This document shows, in pieces, positions 1 to 12,070 of a stretch of 64,000 nt of DNA (its first letter is position 1; each line of letters opens with the position of its first letter). Location: contig CM055092.1 of assembly GCA_029204225.1 (NCBI GenBank), positions 99,129,812 through 99,193,811 of the forward strand. Reading direction: 5' to 3'. Under the pieces are notes generated by a model that saw only the letters and a program-made list of their open reading frames with translations, was not told where the DNA came from and ran no database searches. The stretch comes from Diphasiastrum complanatum (lineage: Eukaryota > Streptophyta > Lycopodiopsida > Lycopodiales > Lycopodiaceae). The position numbers and the translations under genes are program-made.

Positions 1-308
1 AGAAATATAGTATGTACAGTTACATAAAATATGGCATACGCAGTAACTGTGACTATGTTGGCATTCACATTAGATTAAATGTGATACGAAAAATTAAAAT
101 TAAGTAACATATCAGAGAGATTTTTGGCACCCAAGCTCTGAAAATAGCAATGGCGAGGAGACCCAGATCTACAATCGATTCTGTGATTCTTTACAATGAG
201 AAAGATGAAGCTGATAACTGGAAGCCAACAAAATATACGAAGAACTCATGGGTATTGCTGCATCCATCATCAAAGGCCAATTTTTGACAAAAGAAAAGAG
301 CAAAAATG
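1..308 (+). repeat. Segment A, left copy of a dispersed duplication
   Basis: This stretch matches 28140-28446 almost base for base in the same orientation. The match stops abruptly at 308, after 'aaaaatgac'. It begins at the window edge, so the duplicated unit probably extends further left. It carries the start of an unrecognised gene (see 150-287); the rest of that gene is present only in the other copy. Confidence 0.9.
150..287 (+). pseudogene. 5' fragment of an unrecognised gene (copy in segment A)
   Basis: A 45-codon open frame starts at ATG 150 (MARRPRSTIDSV...) and ends at TGA 285-287. The copy at 28286-28423 encodes the same peptide with MSRRP at the start and one change near the end. 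In the other copy more exons follow; here the homology breaks at 308 and nothing recognisable continues, so this is a truncated 5' end. I recognise no domain. The peptide is rich in charged residues (EKDEADNWKPTKYTK). Confidence 0.5.
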
Positions 309-699
309 ACTAAGACATTTATGATCTGCAATAATCAGTACCATACAACAAATCTTCACTTATCTATTAGCTACACCTATTGGAAAATAGCTAATGATCC
401 AATCCATCGTCATACTTAAACATGAACAATAGTGCTTGCGAAAAACCAACAAATAATACAAACAACCTAATTGTTGAAATTCATTTTTCACCTCTTCATT
501 TTAGATTTACAAGTTATTCATATGGTCATATGAAATCTTAGGTTTTAAGGTTTTATTTGAACCTTAGGTTTTAAAATTAGATTTTAACCTTTTACCGATT
601 TTGTAATGATCTTGTGAGTTTTTTATAAGGTTAGTTTGAAACGTTTTTATGAGCAACAAAAGCTTAAACCCTAAGACTCTTCAAACATCATTTTTTAAT
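309..699. other. Intergenic, no gene seen
   Basis: AT-rich sequence between segment A and the inverted-repeat arm. It contains a short local repetition of 'ttaggttttaa'-type words around 538-580. I see no coding frame or element signature. Confidence 0.5.
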
Positions 700-956
700 A
701 TACCATGTGATGGTTTTGTTGGAGTGAAATTAGATGTATAATCATATTGAGAGTACATGAAAAAGAGGGCCTCTAATGTGTATTCATTTTTGACAAAGTC
801 CATCATTGGAGAATGTTCTTCTACATAGAGTACACAAGTAAAACATAGACTCCCAAGAGGGAGTACACTTTAGGCGTAATACCAACTAGAAGTAAATACC
901 CAAAATCTCTGTTCATAATCTTTATAGTCATTGTTGCCACCTGGGGTAGTCTTGCC

Positions 957-970
957 ATGCATATATAAAG
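957..970 (+). promoter_or_regulatory. TATA box of ARD copy 1
   Basis: The sequence 'catatataaaggttgg' lies about 490 bases upstream of the ARD start codon at 1451. The other ARD copy has the same motif in the same place, there duplicated. The stretch between it and the ATG would be 5' leader and possibly a leader intron: 'caatttcagc' immediately precedes the ATG and resembles a 3' splice site. Confidence 0.55.
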
Positions 971-1450
971 GTTGGGTGTTGGTTCTCTCCGAGAAGACTT
1001 AGGATGCAGTGCCACCGCCACCTCTCCTTCACCCTTAACCCTTCATCCCTACACGCGGCTCTGACCTTCTCGATCTATTACGCTACTTCGAAATCTGGGA
1101 AATCTCTCTCTCGATCTCTCGATCTTTTGGTTGCTTTTGCTCTCGTGCGCGCATACATATCACTGACGGTGGAGAAACTACCACACTATTGCTCTATAGC
1201 TAAAGATACTGCTAGCTAGTCCGCTGCTATTGCTCAAAAAACTACTCCGCCGCCCACTGATCTGGAGAAGTTTCCTGTCTCCAACGCCACCACTGCACTG
1301 CTGCTCTCTGCACCACCGATACCAGGACCAATTCTGATGCATTGTTCCTGTATAAAGCCTACATTGGCACTCACTAGCTCTAACAGCATTTTGGGCTTCT
1401 GCTGCATAGTGTTTTTTGGTCGGTCTTATCTCAGTATATTCAATTTCAGC

Positions 1451-3200
1451 ATGGATATTGCCCAGATTCACGTTCAGGTGCGTGTTTACACACTTGTTTT
1501 TGTGATGCTCGTTCGCAGCAGGAGTTTTCGTCAATGCTATGTGTTGATAGTTGGTTGTAAGTAATTGTATATTTCGTAGCTATTTGGGAGTGTGTACGGG
1601 CACCTGGGTGGTCATTGCTTAGTAGTGTGGGATAATTATTGAACATAGACTGGCCAGAGGGTGAGTTTAATTCAACTTGCTGTTCCACGATCCGTCACTT
1701 ACTCTAATTAATTTCTCTTGCATTCGGTTGCACTTCTATATATTAGCTTGTCAGAAAAGGTTTTTCTTTCGGAATTGGTGAGAACATGTTTTTGAGTCGG
1801 AAGATGGTTTGATCCAAAGCCCATGCAAGCAGTACACATCGCTTTATTTCCTTCATAACTTCACATAGTCTTGCCAGCATTTTTCTAATATGGACACAGC
1901 AACCTATAAATGGACTGATACTGAATGGTTGATCAGTTATGACATTTCAGTTACAAAAGCTTTTGCTAGTTAAGACGTTCTAATTATATGGTTTTCACTG
2001 AATGTAGAAAGAGTTGGAAGCTTGGGAGTACAATGCAAACGATGAGGATCACCGGCTTACGCACAAGTTTAGTCCCAATCGTCCAGTGCCACAGGAACAA
2101 ATCCACGGAACTCACACTCAACAAGCAACTACTGAGATTAGTTTTACTTGTACCTATTGGAGATATTGGAGAAGATATGAAAGGAGCAAATTCAAGCTGA
2201 ATTTACTAACTATGCAAGTTCTGACTGTCAGAGCTGGGAGTGCTGACATGGAAGCTTGATGTAGACGAATGGGAAAAAAACACTTTGCTAGAAACAATCA
2301 AGATGGATCGTGGGTACAAATACTCGGTATTGTCCTCGCCTAAATTGATTCAGTTGGTTTGGACTCTAGAGTTTCTATCAGCTTGAGTTTGTTATTGGAA
2401 TCGCAATATTAAATCATGGGCCATAAATAGGAGGGAGAAGCTAATATTCTCAATGATGTGTGGCACTAGGAGGTCGTGACTGTTTGCCCCAAAGAGATGG
2501 AAGATTTCGAAGAAAAAGTGAAAGGATTTTTCGAAGAACATATGCATTCTCAAGAGGAAATACGGTTGATACTTGATGGCAACGGTCAGAAGAGGCCATT
2601 AACGAATATTAGCTTAAAAATGAGAATATGTTGTTTTGTCTCTGTTTTCAGTCAAATTCAGTGATTGCAAGAACAATTTAGCCGTAATGGGTTGATCTTG
2701 CGTTTGCAGGCTACTGGGACATTCGAGATTATGACGGTAAATGGATTCGTTTCCGCGTAACTAAGGGTGATATAATTGTTCTTCCTCCAGGAATGTTTCA
2801 CAGGTTTACGATTGATGAGAACAATTATATCAAGGTAATGCAACCATGTACGAAACTTTTTCCCATCATAACGATTTCAGAATCTTGTTGATTGCAGTGC
2901 TAGTGTTACACTCTAAAGCCTGCATACTTGGGTACAGGCACTTCTCTTGTACACAGACGTTCCATACAGGACCCAGCATGGAGCGGAGAGTGAGAGTGCT
3001 GCAAGGTAAGAAAGCCAGCCTCAGCATTGGGTAACATTCGCAAATTATCTTAACATTCATAAAGTTTTCGACTACCACGAAAAAAAGCAAGCTCTTTTAC
3101 GCTGCTCTCATTGTCTGGATCGTGGTACAGGAAAGAATACGTGGACAAAGTGCTGAATAACCCTGCGGCCGTTCATAGACACCGCATTACCACTCAGTGA
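1451..3200 (+). CDS. ARD: Acireductone dioxygenase, copy 1 (seven exons, one damaged splice donor)
   Basis: ARD is the cupin-fold metalloenzyme of the methionine salvage pathway. It oxidises the acireductone 1,2-dihydroxy-3-keto-5-methylthiopentene to the keto-acid precursor of methionine. Exons read as 1451-1477, 2008-2107, 2232-2326, 2470-2584, 2710-2834, 2938-3005 and 3131-3200. They sum to exactly 600 nt, or 199 residues plus TGA, the usual plant ARD length. Recognisable blocks are [14 protein letters not shown] near residue 13, the metal site HMHSQEE (H98, H100, E104), GYWDIRD, and the fourth ligand in FHRF (H143); the family spacing is kept. The oddity is the donor of intron 2, which reads g|GA at 2108-2109 where the other copy has GT. 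Without another donor this transcript would be mis-spliced, so copy 1 may be a recent pseudogene. The start was chosen because the nine-residue exon 1 (MDIAQIHVQ) is conserved in both copies and keeps phase. Confidence 0.88.
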
Positions 3201-4480
3201 CAGCCAGTCTAGTCTATTAACAGACTTTTTCCAGCCAAAATGGTGGCTCTTGGATCTCTTATATAGCTAGCTGTCCTAAAAATATCTCTAGCGGCTGTGT
3301 CCGGACCACATAAATACCCATTTATAGATTAGTTTATATCGGCATATCTCGTTTTCTAAGACGCTCCTAATTCGCAGGATATATTAGTTCGATATACTAT
3401 TGATTAGTACAGTACAGAACTGATACAATCATAGAAAATGAGCGGGATTCTTTCCATTCACCTGGATAAGTTCTGTGCTTGTACAAGGCATATATTTATC
3501 TATATGATGATTCTCTCGGAAGAGCTCATAACATTCTATTTTATTACCTTTTTGAGCACTAACATGCTGCCCAATTTCTTTTTTTTTTTGGAATTAAGGG
3601 CTGCATGGAAGGTGAAATTTCCATGACGATCCCACATGAAGCTACTTGATCTACAATGCATACATAAAGCTACTTGATATTTAATATGACAAATTCCCTG
3701 AAATATACTTACATACCTTTCTGAATTTCTTCTCTCTTGTAGAATTATATCTTAATTCACTTGAGCTTCAACATAATACATATTCTTGTCTATCAGAAAT
3801 TAGCTTCAGATCTAGATGTCTTTCTATGTGCCGAAATCTCAGAAGTTATTATTCCTTCTTTGGATAACTGCAACAAGAAATAATAACTTCTGAGGGCATT
3901 GTAGATCAAACAACCTGAACTATTATTCTACCCTAAAGCAAAAGTTGAGGCTTGGCATATCCTTCAAACTCGTTGTGGTTTAGATCCCATACATTCTTAT
4001 GTGCTGAAGGTTTGAATTCTCATGTGATGGCTATAGTCACTTGGATGATGATCATAGCTTGCCTGGAATCCTTTGTTCTTGGAGCTTTTGAGATCATTTA
4101 AGTATCTTTCTATGAATCGTGTAGATGCAAATAATTGAGGATCAAAAGGAGCATTGCGAGGATTGTTAGCTATATTACGAGGAGTTGCATTACTAATTGC
4201 TCGCTACATATACTAGAAATCTTGGTGTATTAAACTAAGGAATGCTCTTTTAATTGACGTAGATGTGATTGAGGCAACTTTTGTCTAACAAATTAAAGGC
4301 CAAAAGTAAATTCAAAAAAATTATGTACATCTTTCATGAATCCATTAGTTGTTAACTATATGAGCCTGCTCATTAGCTTTTATAGAGAGTAGTGTCTTCA
4401 GAGGTTGCTTCTCTATCTCTTATACCTCGCTTACTATCTCATAGACCAAGCTTTATTTCAAACACTTGGCCTAAGTGCTA
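3201..4480. other. ARD 3' flank, no gene seen
   Basis: AT-rich DNA shared with the other arm (56.6-57.9 kb, inverted). There are scattered short frames but no motif I recognise. A mononucleotide T run lies at about 3580-3590. Conservation between the arms reflects duplication, not necessarily function. Confidence 0.4.
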
Positions 4481-4499
4481 GCTTGATCTTTACAATTTT

Positions 4500-6240
4500 T
4501 CCATGACTATCTTTCTTGAATAGTGTCATCAACATATAGTATAAAAATTTGATGTTAAATTCATCAATCAAAAATGTGATGTTAAGAAAATGCATTATGC
4601 TCACTCACAATGAACTAAAGCCCAAGCTAGAAATTTCGAATCTAGCATTCAAATATCTTGGGACTTGCTTGAGACCATACAAGTGTTCTTTAGTTTTAAG
4701 GCAAACAAGCTTTTTGTATGAAAACACTTTGAGGTATTTACCGTAAAGAATTGCATAAGATAACTTACCATCAAGTGGAGCAAATGGTGGCCTATTTGAA
4801 ATGAAGTAAAGTGTAATTGATTGTCTCATCCACCTAAAGTGGGACCTTTAGAACACTCGAAAACTTCTATTTGATCTCTTGTCCATTTCATTTTGTTGAG
4901 GAGTCTTTGGGCAAGAAATTTGGCTTTGAATACCATGTGTTGTCACAAATTTTGATAGTCTTTAGAAATTTACTCATATTGCTTAATCTCAGTATTTTGA
5001 TCTTGATGTTGAGTTGGTTCTCCATCATAGATTTAAACTTGAAGAATGTTTCCTTCACTTGTTCCATGCTCTTAAGTAAGTATATCCATGTATGCCAACT
5101 ATTGTCATTAATAATCAATGTATCAAATGTGTTGTAGATTTTTTTGTAGTAAAGATGTGTTGTAAAACACTCTTTTCCTAGAAAAGTGAACATGTGTTGT
5201 ATAATGTAAAAAAATCAAGAGGTAGACCGGTTAGATTATAATTGACCAAATTATGTAAGCATCTAAATTGGATGTCCCAATCTCTTGTGCCACAACTCAA
5301 TCAAAGACACAATTTGCATAACATTCTTAACTTCTCCACGCTTATAAATAGAAGCTTCTAGCTTATAAATCCTACTATGTTTCATAATATTGTGTTTTTA
5401 TACTAATCGTGTTTAGCAAAAGGACCTACCTGTCCACCTTGAATCCCATGATCCATTAGATAACACATAATATTTGAAGATATCATAAGGGAACTCTCAT
5501 CAACCTTATCAAATGTAAAGTTACCTTGGCTACCGACCTTTTATTAAAGTCATCTTCCTCTTAAAACATTCACTTGTAAAATGACCAAACCTTTTCTACT
5601 AAAAGAAATTCACCTTTGATTTGTTTTTTCTAGTACTTGCTTATTGGATCTGAACCTCTGACTCTAACTCCCTATTATCTTGCCCTAGGAACTTATATCT
5701 ATAGTAAAAAGTTCTCATCATCTTCCTTGATGTTGGAAGATAATTTCTAATGTTGTATTCATGTTGGCAAGTTGATTCTCCAAGGTAGTAAGTTCTTTTT
5801 GGATTGCAGTACTTCAAGAAAAGTATTCATGGCCTCTTCCATATCCATCGGGGAGAATTTGAACAAGTTTTCCTTCCTTGATTGTAGTTCCAATGTCTTC
5901 AAGCTCTCCATTGGATGCCTAACCATCAAAGGCGTTGATTAACTTATCTTCGAATTGATACCTTTCGTTAACTTGATTACTTAATGTCAACATCCTTGAG
6001 ATATTATTGGCTTCATATATCCCTTGAAATATGTCCCAAGTCTCATTTGCTATATTGACTCTTTTGACCTCCTTGAGGAGCTCATTAAACACATTCATCT
6101 AGATGATGTGTCGAGCAAGTTTTGCCATCTTGTCAAACTTGGTTCACTTTTCTATTTGTCGAGGCTAGTGCTCCACTCCACTCCAAGCATATCATAATGT
6201 CCATCACAATTTGAAGAGACTAACAATGACTCCATCCTAA
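4500..6240 (-). mobile_element. Ty1/copia pol and gag relic, minus strand
   Basis: Read from high to low coordinates, this is a decayed copia polyprotein. A gag part (5650-6200) resembles the frame at 36806-37015. Around 5300 a GAG-pre-integrase motif (WHKRLGHP) is visible. Integrase core sequence lies at about 5193-4888 and reverse transcriptase at 4829-4605, with LYGLKQVPRYLNARFE matching the family's YGLKQ-P-R motif. Stops and frameshifts interrupt it throughout, so it is inactive. No LTR was identified for it. The element crosses the boundary between segments B and C at 5650/5651, which matters for reconstructing the rearrangement. Confidence 0.8.
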
Positions 6241-6244
6241 TCTT

Positions 6245-6850
6245 CCAAATTGTCCAAATAGGATGGTTCGTTGTTTGTAAGGAACAACGATTCTTGATGG
6301 TCATTTTATTAAGTTTTTATAGTTGACACATAGACCACTATCTTTCTTGCCGACTAATAACATGAGCCCCCCAAAGGGGATTTGTTGGGTCAAATATGGC
6401 CCATGCAACAATACTCCTATAGTGGTCTAGCAATCTCATTGTCTTCTTTTGGGCTCATCCTGCAAGGGAAAAGTGATTCATGAGCATTGTTGAAAAGGAC
6501 ATACAACTCTCAAACAACAGCTCAAAAAATACATCATGATATTTTGTCTTAAATCTTTTAAATTCTTTGCCTTCAGGAATATTTTTCAGATTAACATCAG
6601 TAAAAGCAATTCTTTAGGATTAGGCGATACATCAATAATAAAATTTTAGGTAACAAAAGCATACATATAACATTCATCTTTTAGAAAACATAAATACGAT
6701 TGATAGTCAAAATCTAATTAAAGTTGACTCACCTCACGAGCAGTTAAAAAAGGTAGGCATAATAGAGCGCCTTCAAGATTCAAACCTCCTTTCACCACCA
6801 TCAAGAGTGCTATTTTTGATTAATGTTAGTTCGTGGTACAGTTAGAGTGG
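6245..6850 (-). mobile_element. Ty3/gypsy protease-to-reverse-transcriptase fragment
   Basis: The minus strand reads a degenerate gypsy pol segment. About 6800-6600 corresponds to the frame at 37474-37692 (GGLNLEGDPLWLPF...). About 6400-6290 resembles the start of reverse transcriptase (IPFGG...LLVGKKD, then CVNYK). Several stops are present. It abuts the copia relic without any LTR between them, so the two were joined by deletion or rearrangement before the segment was duplicated. Confidence 0.6.
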
Positions 6851-7653
6851 GTTAGTGTTAGTTTCTATTAGAAGGCAACTAAGTAAGCAACTAATCATAG
6901 TTAGAAATCCTATCCTTGTGGTTCTAGCCCCTTTTTGATAGGCAAAGGGCTACTCACAACCTATTGCTACACCCTTCTAAAATCAAAAAACTTCTCATTA
7001 ACCTTCGCCAGACCTCCTATAGCTAGATCTCACAAACAAGTCAGTGAGAGTACTTTACAGTTTAAGACCCTCTACAAGAGTTCCCAAGTCCCAAAAAGAG
7101 CCAAAATGAAGCCAAAACCCTTGCAGACAATATTTTCTCAAGTCTGTGTGCAACTAACTCTCGTCGGACCTCTTGTAGCTAAATTTCACTGAGATAAGCT
7201 CACACACAAGTCTGCAAGAGTTCATCTTGGTCCAGTAAGCTGTAAAGTGGTTCCAAGTGCTGAAAAAAGTAGAAAATCATCCAAAAAAGAGAACCCCCGC
7301 ACAAGTAACTCTCATTGCAAGGTCCAATAAGTTTAGAAAGACTTTTTTCATTAGTGATCAAGTTTGTGAGAGTTAGTATTAAGTATTGATAAGTTTGTAA
7401 GCTAAAAAGTGCCCAAAAAGATCATCAGACATCGATAAATTTTAGATCTATGAGAGTTAACCTTGGCCACCTTGTACAGAGCCAGCTCTAAATTCAATTA
7501 AGAGGGTGAAAGTTAGTTTCCAGCGATCATCAGATTTTTTTACTATAATATAGTGCAAAGAACTCTCGCATATCCAACCTTGCATGTCATTGAGTAACCT
7601 TGGTAGATAGGATCAATAGCAAGATCTGACTCAGATCTATCTACTATGAAAAT
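6851..7653. other. Noncoding block of a retroelement leader or LTR
   Basis: The block is shared with 37720-38570. It begins with 'gttag'-rich sequence like that at 17510-17620 next to the gypsy PBS, so it is probably LTR or leader sequence of a related gypsy family. No conserved frame is visible; the short open frame at 6935-7192 is only partly kept in the other copy. Confidence 0.4.
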
Positions 7654-7859
7654 CTCATGCTAATCAAAGCAATGATCAAAGAGAAATAAGGGAAAACCAT
7701 TGGAAAGAGGCTAAAATCGCACTAATAGCCATCAAAATTGATCAGAATCTTACATTTCCAGGTTTGCTTTCCAATAACCAATATCCAATAACCAATATCC
7801 AGTAACCCTGGACTTCTCTGACGAATCAATTTGAGATCAAGATGATTAGTTCCCAAAAA

Positions 7860-8220
7860 AGTAGGAAATCAAGTACCAAACTTTCCCCGAGTTGCAGCCG
7901 CACAGATTGAAGCAGAAGTAGGACCAACAGTAATGGACCCAATACATCAACCCATACCTATTGTATCCTTGCAAGTAGTTCGGAGGTCACATTGTCTCGA
8001 AATGCCAAGATACGATGGGGATCAACAAATCTTATCAAGTTCCTCCAGATCTACAAACAAGCATGCGAGATCTATGGCGAACAGACTCCTGAGAAAAAAT
8101 TAAAGTTGTTCCCTATGTTATTAGTAGCTGCAACCCAGGATAGGTTCTTCAACCAATCAGTCGAATAAAAGTCCACTTGTGAAGGGGTTAAAGTGGCTCT
8201 CATCACCCGCTTTAACCCAA
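7860..8220 (+). pseudogene. Ty3/gypsy gag fragment
   Basis: On the plus strand an interrupted frame reads ...LEMPRYDGDQQ..., then after a frameshift KKLKLFPMLLVAATQDRFF. These match the start of the retrotransposon gag domain, where a P-x-Y/F-D-G motif is followed by a K-x-x-L-F-P-x-x-L stretch. Stops and a frameshift show it is inactive. Confidence 0.55.
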
Positions 8221-8499
8221 GAAAGTTCCGTTTCTCCTGTTAAGCAAAATTAAAATGGGAAAACGAGAAAGGGTACGGGTTTATATTGAACGGGAAAAAC
8301 ATTTATGATCCGAATGCAACACGACCCAAACTCTTGATCATGTGGTGATTATGTGGTTCCTCGCTGGGTAAGCATGGGTTGCCAGGAAGCATCCGAAGAG
8401 TGCTTAAATGCTGAAAATAGTATGCTTCATTGCCGGAAGCCATGGAACATGCTACCAGAGAAGAAGATGAAGGCTCAGACGATGATTCAACCCATAAAT

Positions 8500-8640
8500 A
8501 TCCAACAATTCATCTTCAGGCTCATTGGGCTATGTGCTTAAGCACGCAGGATGTCACGTCCCTCGCAACTTATTTTCTACTTCTGGCTATTTTATTTATG
8601 TACACGGTATTAATACCCACAACATCGAGTGTATAAGATC
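8500..8640 (-). repeat. Gypsy LTR fragment, inverted relative to 16880-17010
   Basis: The reverse complement resembles 16880-17010, sharing 'gcaggatg', 'ctcgcaac' and 'attttatttat' words in order. It is therefore a fragment of the same LTR family as the one followed by the PBS at 17674, but in the opposite orientation. Sequence around 8230-8500 has no identified content. Confidence 0.5.
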
Positions 8641-8777
8641 AAGAGGAGAGAAATATCCACTACAAGAGGATGGGCTATTTCCAAGGCTTTTTTTGAGCAT
8701 TTCTTTGAAAGATAGTTTTTAAAATGAGTCGCGGGTGGAGCGGAATGCTCAAGCCTTGGGTCTAGTGTTTGGCTTCG

Positions 8778-8971
8778 GAATAATCCTACCAAATTTAGAC
8801 TTGATTTTGAAACATTTATAGAGAGGGTTATAAATTCTCCAGAGGGCCTCGGAACATACATCGAAATATTGAAGCTAACTTGAGGGGTATACCGAGGTTG
8901 GCGTTGGTATAAGCCTACCAAATTTGAACTTATTTTTGAGACATTTATAGAGAGGGTTATAAAGAGGGCCT
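8778..8971. repeat. Two-unit tandem repeat
   Basis: Two copies of a roughly 75-base unit sharing 'cctaccaaattt' and 'acatttatagagagggtta' lie about 120 bases apart. The second is slightly diverged. No function is visible. Confidence 0.7.
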
Positions 8972-9299
8972 GGGTGGCCAGGCAGTCCATGAGACTCTTC
9001 TAATCGAGGGTAATACCGAGACCTAAGAAAAAAAGACCCTGCGGCGTAACCCACGATATAAAATAGAATGTAAATCGATCTCAGTTTTGGAATTTGTTAC
9101 CTATCAACACATTGAATTCCATTTTCTATCAACTTTGGTTGTCATATGCACACGTGAATAAAGAAATTTATGTATCACGAAAAAATGATGATCACAAATT
9201 GTGTACTCACATCCATCGACTTCTTGTTCGATGTCAACTAGTCAATTAATAAAGTGTAATTGTATCTACAAGGACTATGATTAATATTACAATGAATTG

Positions 9300-10817
9300 A
9301 AATGCATCATACTGTCTCACTCATTCATTTGGTGGTTCATCGTTATCATTCGTCGTATCATCATGCGACAAATCCGCCAAACCAAATGAGTCTATCTCTA
9401 ATTCTATCCAAAAATCTTTTATAGCTTCATCATTAATAAGCTGATCTTCAAAAGCTAATGGCGATGGTGATGACGAGTGAGATCGGGAAGGTGTGTCATG
9501 TGTCGTAGAACCATTTGATGATTATGCATCACGCTCAACATCATCATTAGCTTGTGAAGCTTGCACATGATCATCCTCCGAAATTGTGTCATTGAATTCG
9601 TCATCACGATCTTGTTCATGACGTGGATCAACTAGCAGCGCCATGTCCTCCACGACATCTCTATCTTCAAATATTCTTTTACTTCAAGGAGAGACTTGAA
9701 TCACATACCACCATATGGGATTCGAATGATCTGGGTGAAAGACCGCCTGTAATAGATAGATGTTACCATAAATGTTGACTCGTAAAAGTACCCATAGCTA
9801 TTTTACAGTTGCTTGCGTATTACTATACACAATATACATTTTTTTGCAGTACATTGAAAATCGATTGATTGACAACAAAAGAGCATAGACATCTTGAAGA
9901 CATAGAAGAAACGTACCTGCTCACATTGTTGAGGAAAAACAAATGTGTCGCTTTGATCTATCCAAAGCTTGGTGGAGTCAATGGCAAAATAACCACTCTC
10001 ATCTTTCCTAACAGTTGCATTGGGACCATTGCAAATAACTTTGAACCATTTGACATCAAATATGAAAAAGCTAAATTGCCTAAATCCAACTTCAAGGATG
10101 TCATTGATTGTCCCACAATAATCAAGAGAAGAGAGTAAATTGGTGTCCACCCCCGTGCTTGCTCAACTCTCTTGGATAAAATTTGCCATGACTCAACAAT
10201 CGTAAGTGTTTTTATTTTTGTCAATGCGCTCCATATGAAAGTGTCGTCCATGCCTCCACAGTGCATTGTATTTTTTGTATTGAACAAAATGGAACTAAAT
10301 GTGTTAGGGATAAAACAAACATGTACAAGATTGCACATATTAATAAACACGTGAATGTTGATCATCATAGTTTACATGTAAATCGCACCCCCTTGTATAT
10401 TTTCGCTCTCTCTCTATTACTTCCTCGTTGTTTGCTGAGGCTTATCAAAGTGCAACATGCAGCCAATCAAGCATGATGTCCTTGGGTAGAAGGGTGAGGT
10501 CAGGTGGGTATGGGTGTCTTCTATGCCCTCTCCTGAAAGTGGCTCAAGCGATTTGTCTACGAGCCTTGGCCTCTTCGTATAGCGAAATCCACTTTTGTAT
10601 TTCCTCACTATTAAGAATGCAAAACTCATTTACCTTCTCCCTGAAGGACTCACTCATTCTTTTGATCACTCCTTTTCCTTGAGAAATCTCCCCAACAACA
10701 CGCTCATCATCTTTCTTATCCCAAAGACGAGGAATAGAAGGATTGCTATGAGCAAGGAACTCCGTGATGTAAACCATGGAATCTTGCACTAGCCATTCTT
10801 CTGCCATGCTACCCTCA
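9300..10817 (-). pseudogene. CACTA (En/Spm) transposase, 3' part, left copy
   Basis: The minus strand encodes the C-terminal half of a TNP2-type transposase. The piece AEEWLVQDSMVYITEFL (about 10800-10750) follows TNP2. A DUF4216-type block (FDVKWFK...GYFAIDSTKLW...QCEQV) lies at about 10130-9900. An acidic tail ends near 9325 with DNDEPPNE. A probable intron follows the EQV motif. Shifts and stops are present. The upstream end is cut by the gypsy insertion at 10818. These proteins cut and move CACTA DNA transposons; this one cannot. Confidence 0.8.
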
Positions 10818-11647
10818 TGTCGCAATATACCAACATGAAATTGCTATATTTATGTAGTATTTAGATCGTTCCCCAAGGAGATAGCTCTTAAAAGATGTTA
10901 AGTTGATACTTTATTGACTTATTTCAAATGAAATTGGTTCGAATGAGAATCTGGTTGTCATTAGACATTTTGTAAGCAGCCAATACCACTTTTAGAAAAG
11001 GTGTTTAAAGAAATGAGTGCTAAACAATAGTCTTCCTCTATCAAACTGAATGTAAAGTGTTCTGCAAATGAAATGTTATGAGAGTAGCTCGAAGGAATTA
11101 CACCCTGACTGATTAAGTTGTCATCAAGGATCTGTGATATGTTCGATGCTAGTGCGTACGAACAGACAAAATGTTAATCTTATTCTTGAACCACTATGTT
11201 CTAGGTAGAAGTCCTCAACAACCAAAGTCCAATTAGGGTTAAAGAACTCAATTAATTCGCGAATATGTTAGAAACATTTATCTTCTTTACCAACATGAAT
11301 ACAGATCAATATCTCAGTCCCTCAATCAGGGACTACCATTTCACAACATACATATTTTTCTATCAGCAACTGTGGAAAACTGCACCAAGTGTTACTCGAA
11401 TGCCGAACACAAAGTATTAGCTCATACGGGCAAAGCAACTTTAAGATAGTTCTTTAGATCAACTTTACAAATACACAACAAACGACTGCAATGAAAGAAA
11501 GTATTGTCTGACCAAAGAATGATTGAAGTTCTGTGTACGAGATTGCTTGTAGACTAGAAATCACTCACACTCAGCAGTGCATCGAATAGAAATCCGAAAG
11601 AGTAACCTTCGTCGCTCTATTCATTTCTCCATTCTCAAACATACAAT

Positions 11648-11727
<80 letters not shown>

Positions 11728-12054
11728 AATGCGAGAATGAAGAGTGTCTAGTTTTATAACCTATGGAACAAACAAACACACCTCTAGAAATTCCTGGTGC
11801 GTCGCTCCATTTACAAATTCTAATTATCATATAAGTTACAAGTACAAATAAATTGCACAGTTGATGATTCGCTTCGTATCCAAGTGTCGTTTCATTTTAG
11901 GAGTTTTGACTTTAACTAAAAGGTAGGTCCTTAACAATTATACTTGAAACAATGGTATAGACCTCTTCAAAATATATAGTTGTCCAGCACATATCCTCAT
12001 TCCTAAGGCACAAATTGTCATTTTTCATTAAGCATACAAATATGCGGTATCACA
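10818..12054 (-). repeat. 3' LTR of gypsy element 1
   Basis: About 1,237 bp, starting TG and ending CA in window orientation. It matches 51561-52811, the 5' LTR of the second copy. A (CT)n microsatellite occupies 11650-11725. Immediately above it (12055-12070), the minus strand reads AAGGAGGGGGATA, a classical polypurine tract. Confidence 0.88.
11650..11725. repeat. (CT)n microsatellite in LTR
   Basis: About 38 uninterrupted CT units, (GA)n in the sense of the retrotransposon. The other copy's 5' LTR has a run of almost identical length at 52383-52459. Confidence 0.98.
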
Positions 12055-12070
12055 TATCCCCCTCCTTAAA
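12055..12070 (-). promoter_or_regulatory. Polypurine tract of gypsy element 1
   Basis: The minus strand reads AAGGAGGGGGATA directly against the TGTGATACC start of the 3' LTR. This is where plus-strand DNA synthesis would be primed. The second element has AAGGAGGAGGATA at the same place (45597-45612). Confidence 0.8.

Larger units (their letters stand above)
700..5650 (+). repeat. Segment B: left arm of a ~5-kb inverted repeat
   Basis: The arm matches the reverse complement of 55401-60392 throughout, with small indels. The outer edge is at 'taccatgtgatgg' (about 700) against 'ccatcacatggta' (about 60392). The inner edge is at 'attggatc' (5650) against 'gatccaat' (55401). It contains a complete ARD gene, about 1.3 kb of unannotated 3' flank and part of a Ty1/copia relic. 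The arms are about 50 kb apart. Confidence 0.93.
5651..7653 (+). repeat. Segment C, left copy of a 2-kb direct duplication
   Basis: It matches 36538-38570 in the same orientation, beginning at 'tgaacctctga' and ending at 'ctactatgaaaat'. It contains copia gag relic sequence (minus), a gypsy fragment (minus) and an 800-bp noncoding block. At its right end this copy continues into other DNA, whereas the second copy is interrupted by the copia compound insertion. Confidence 0.9.

Noticed and set aside
1178-1534. Frames on the strand opposite the ARD leader, shared with 59546-59845
   Set aside because: Conservation is explained by the inverted duplication of untranslated DNA; the frames differ by shifts between copies.
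9869-10138. Plus-strand frames over the CACTA transposase (also 44452-44754)
   Set aside because: They are antisense shadows of the conserved DUF4216-type block on the minus strand.
11621-11830. Arg-Glu repeat protein from the minus strand
   Set aside because: It is the translation of the (CT)n microsatellite in an LTR.
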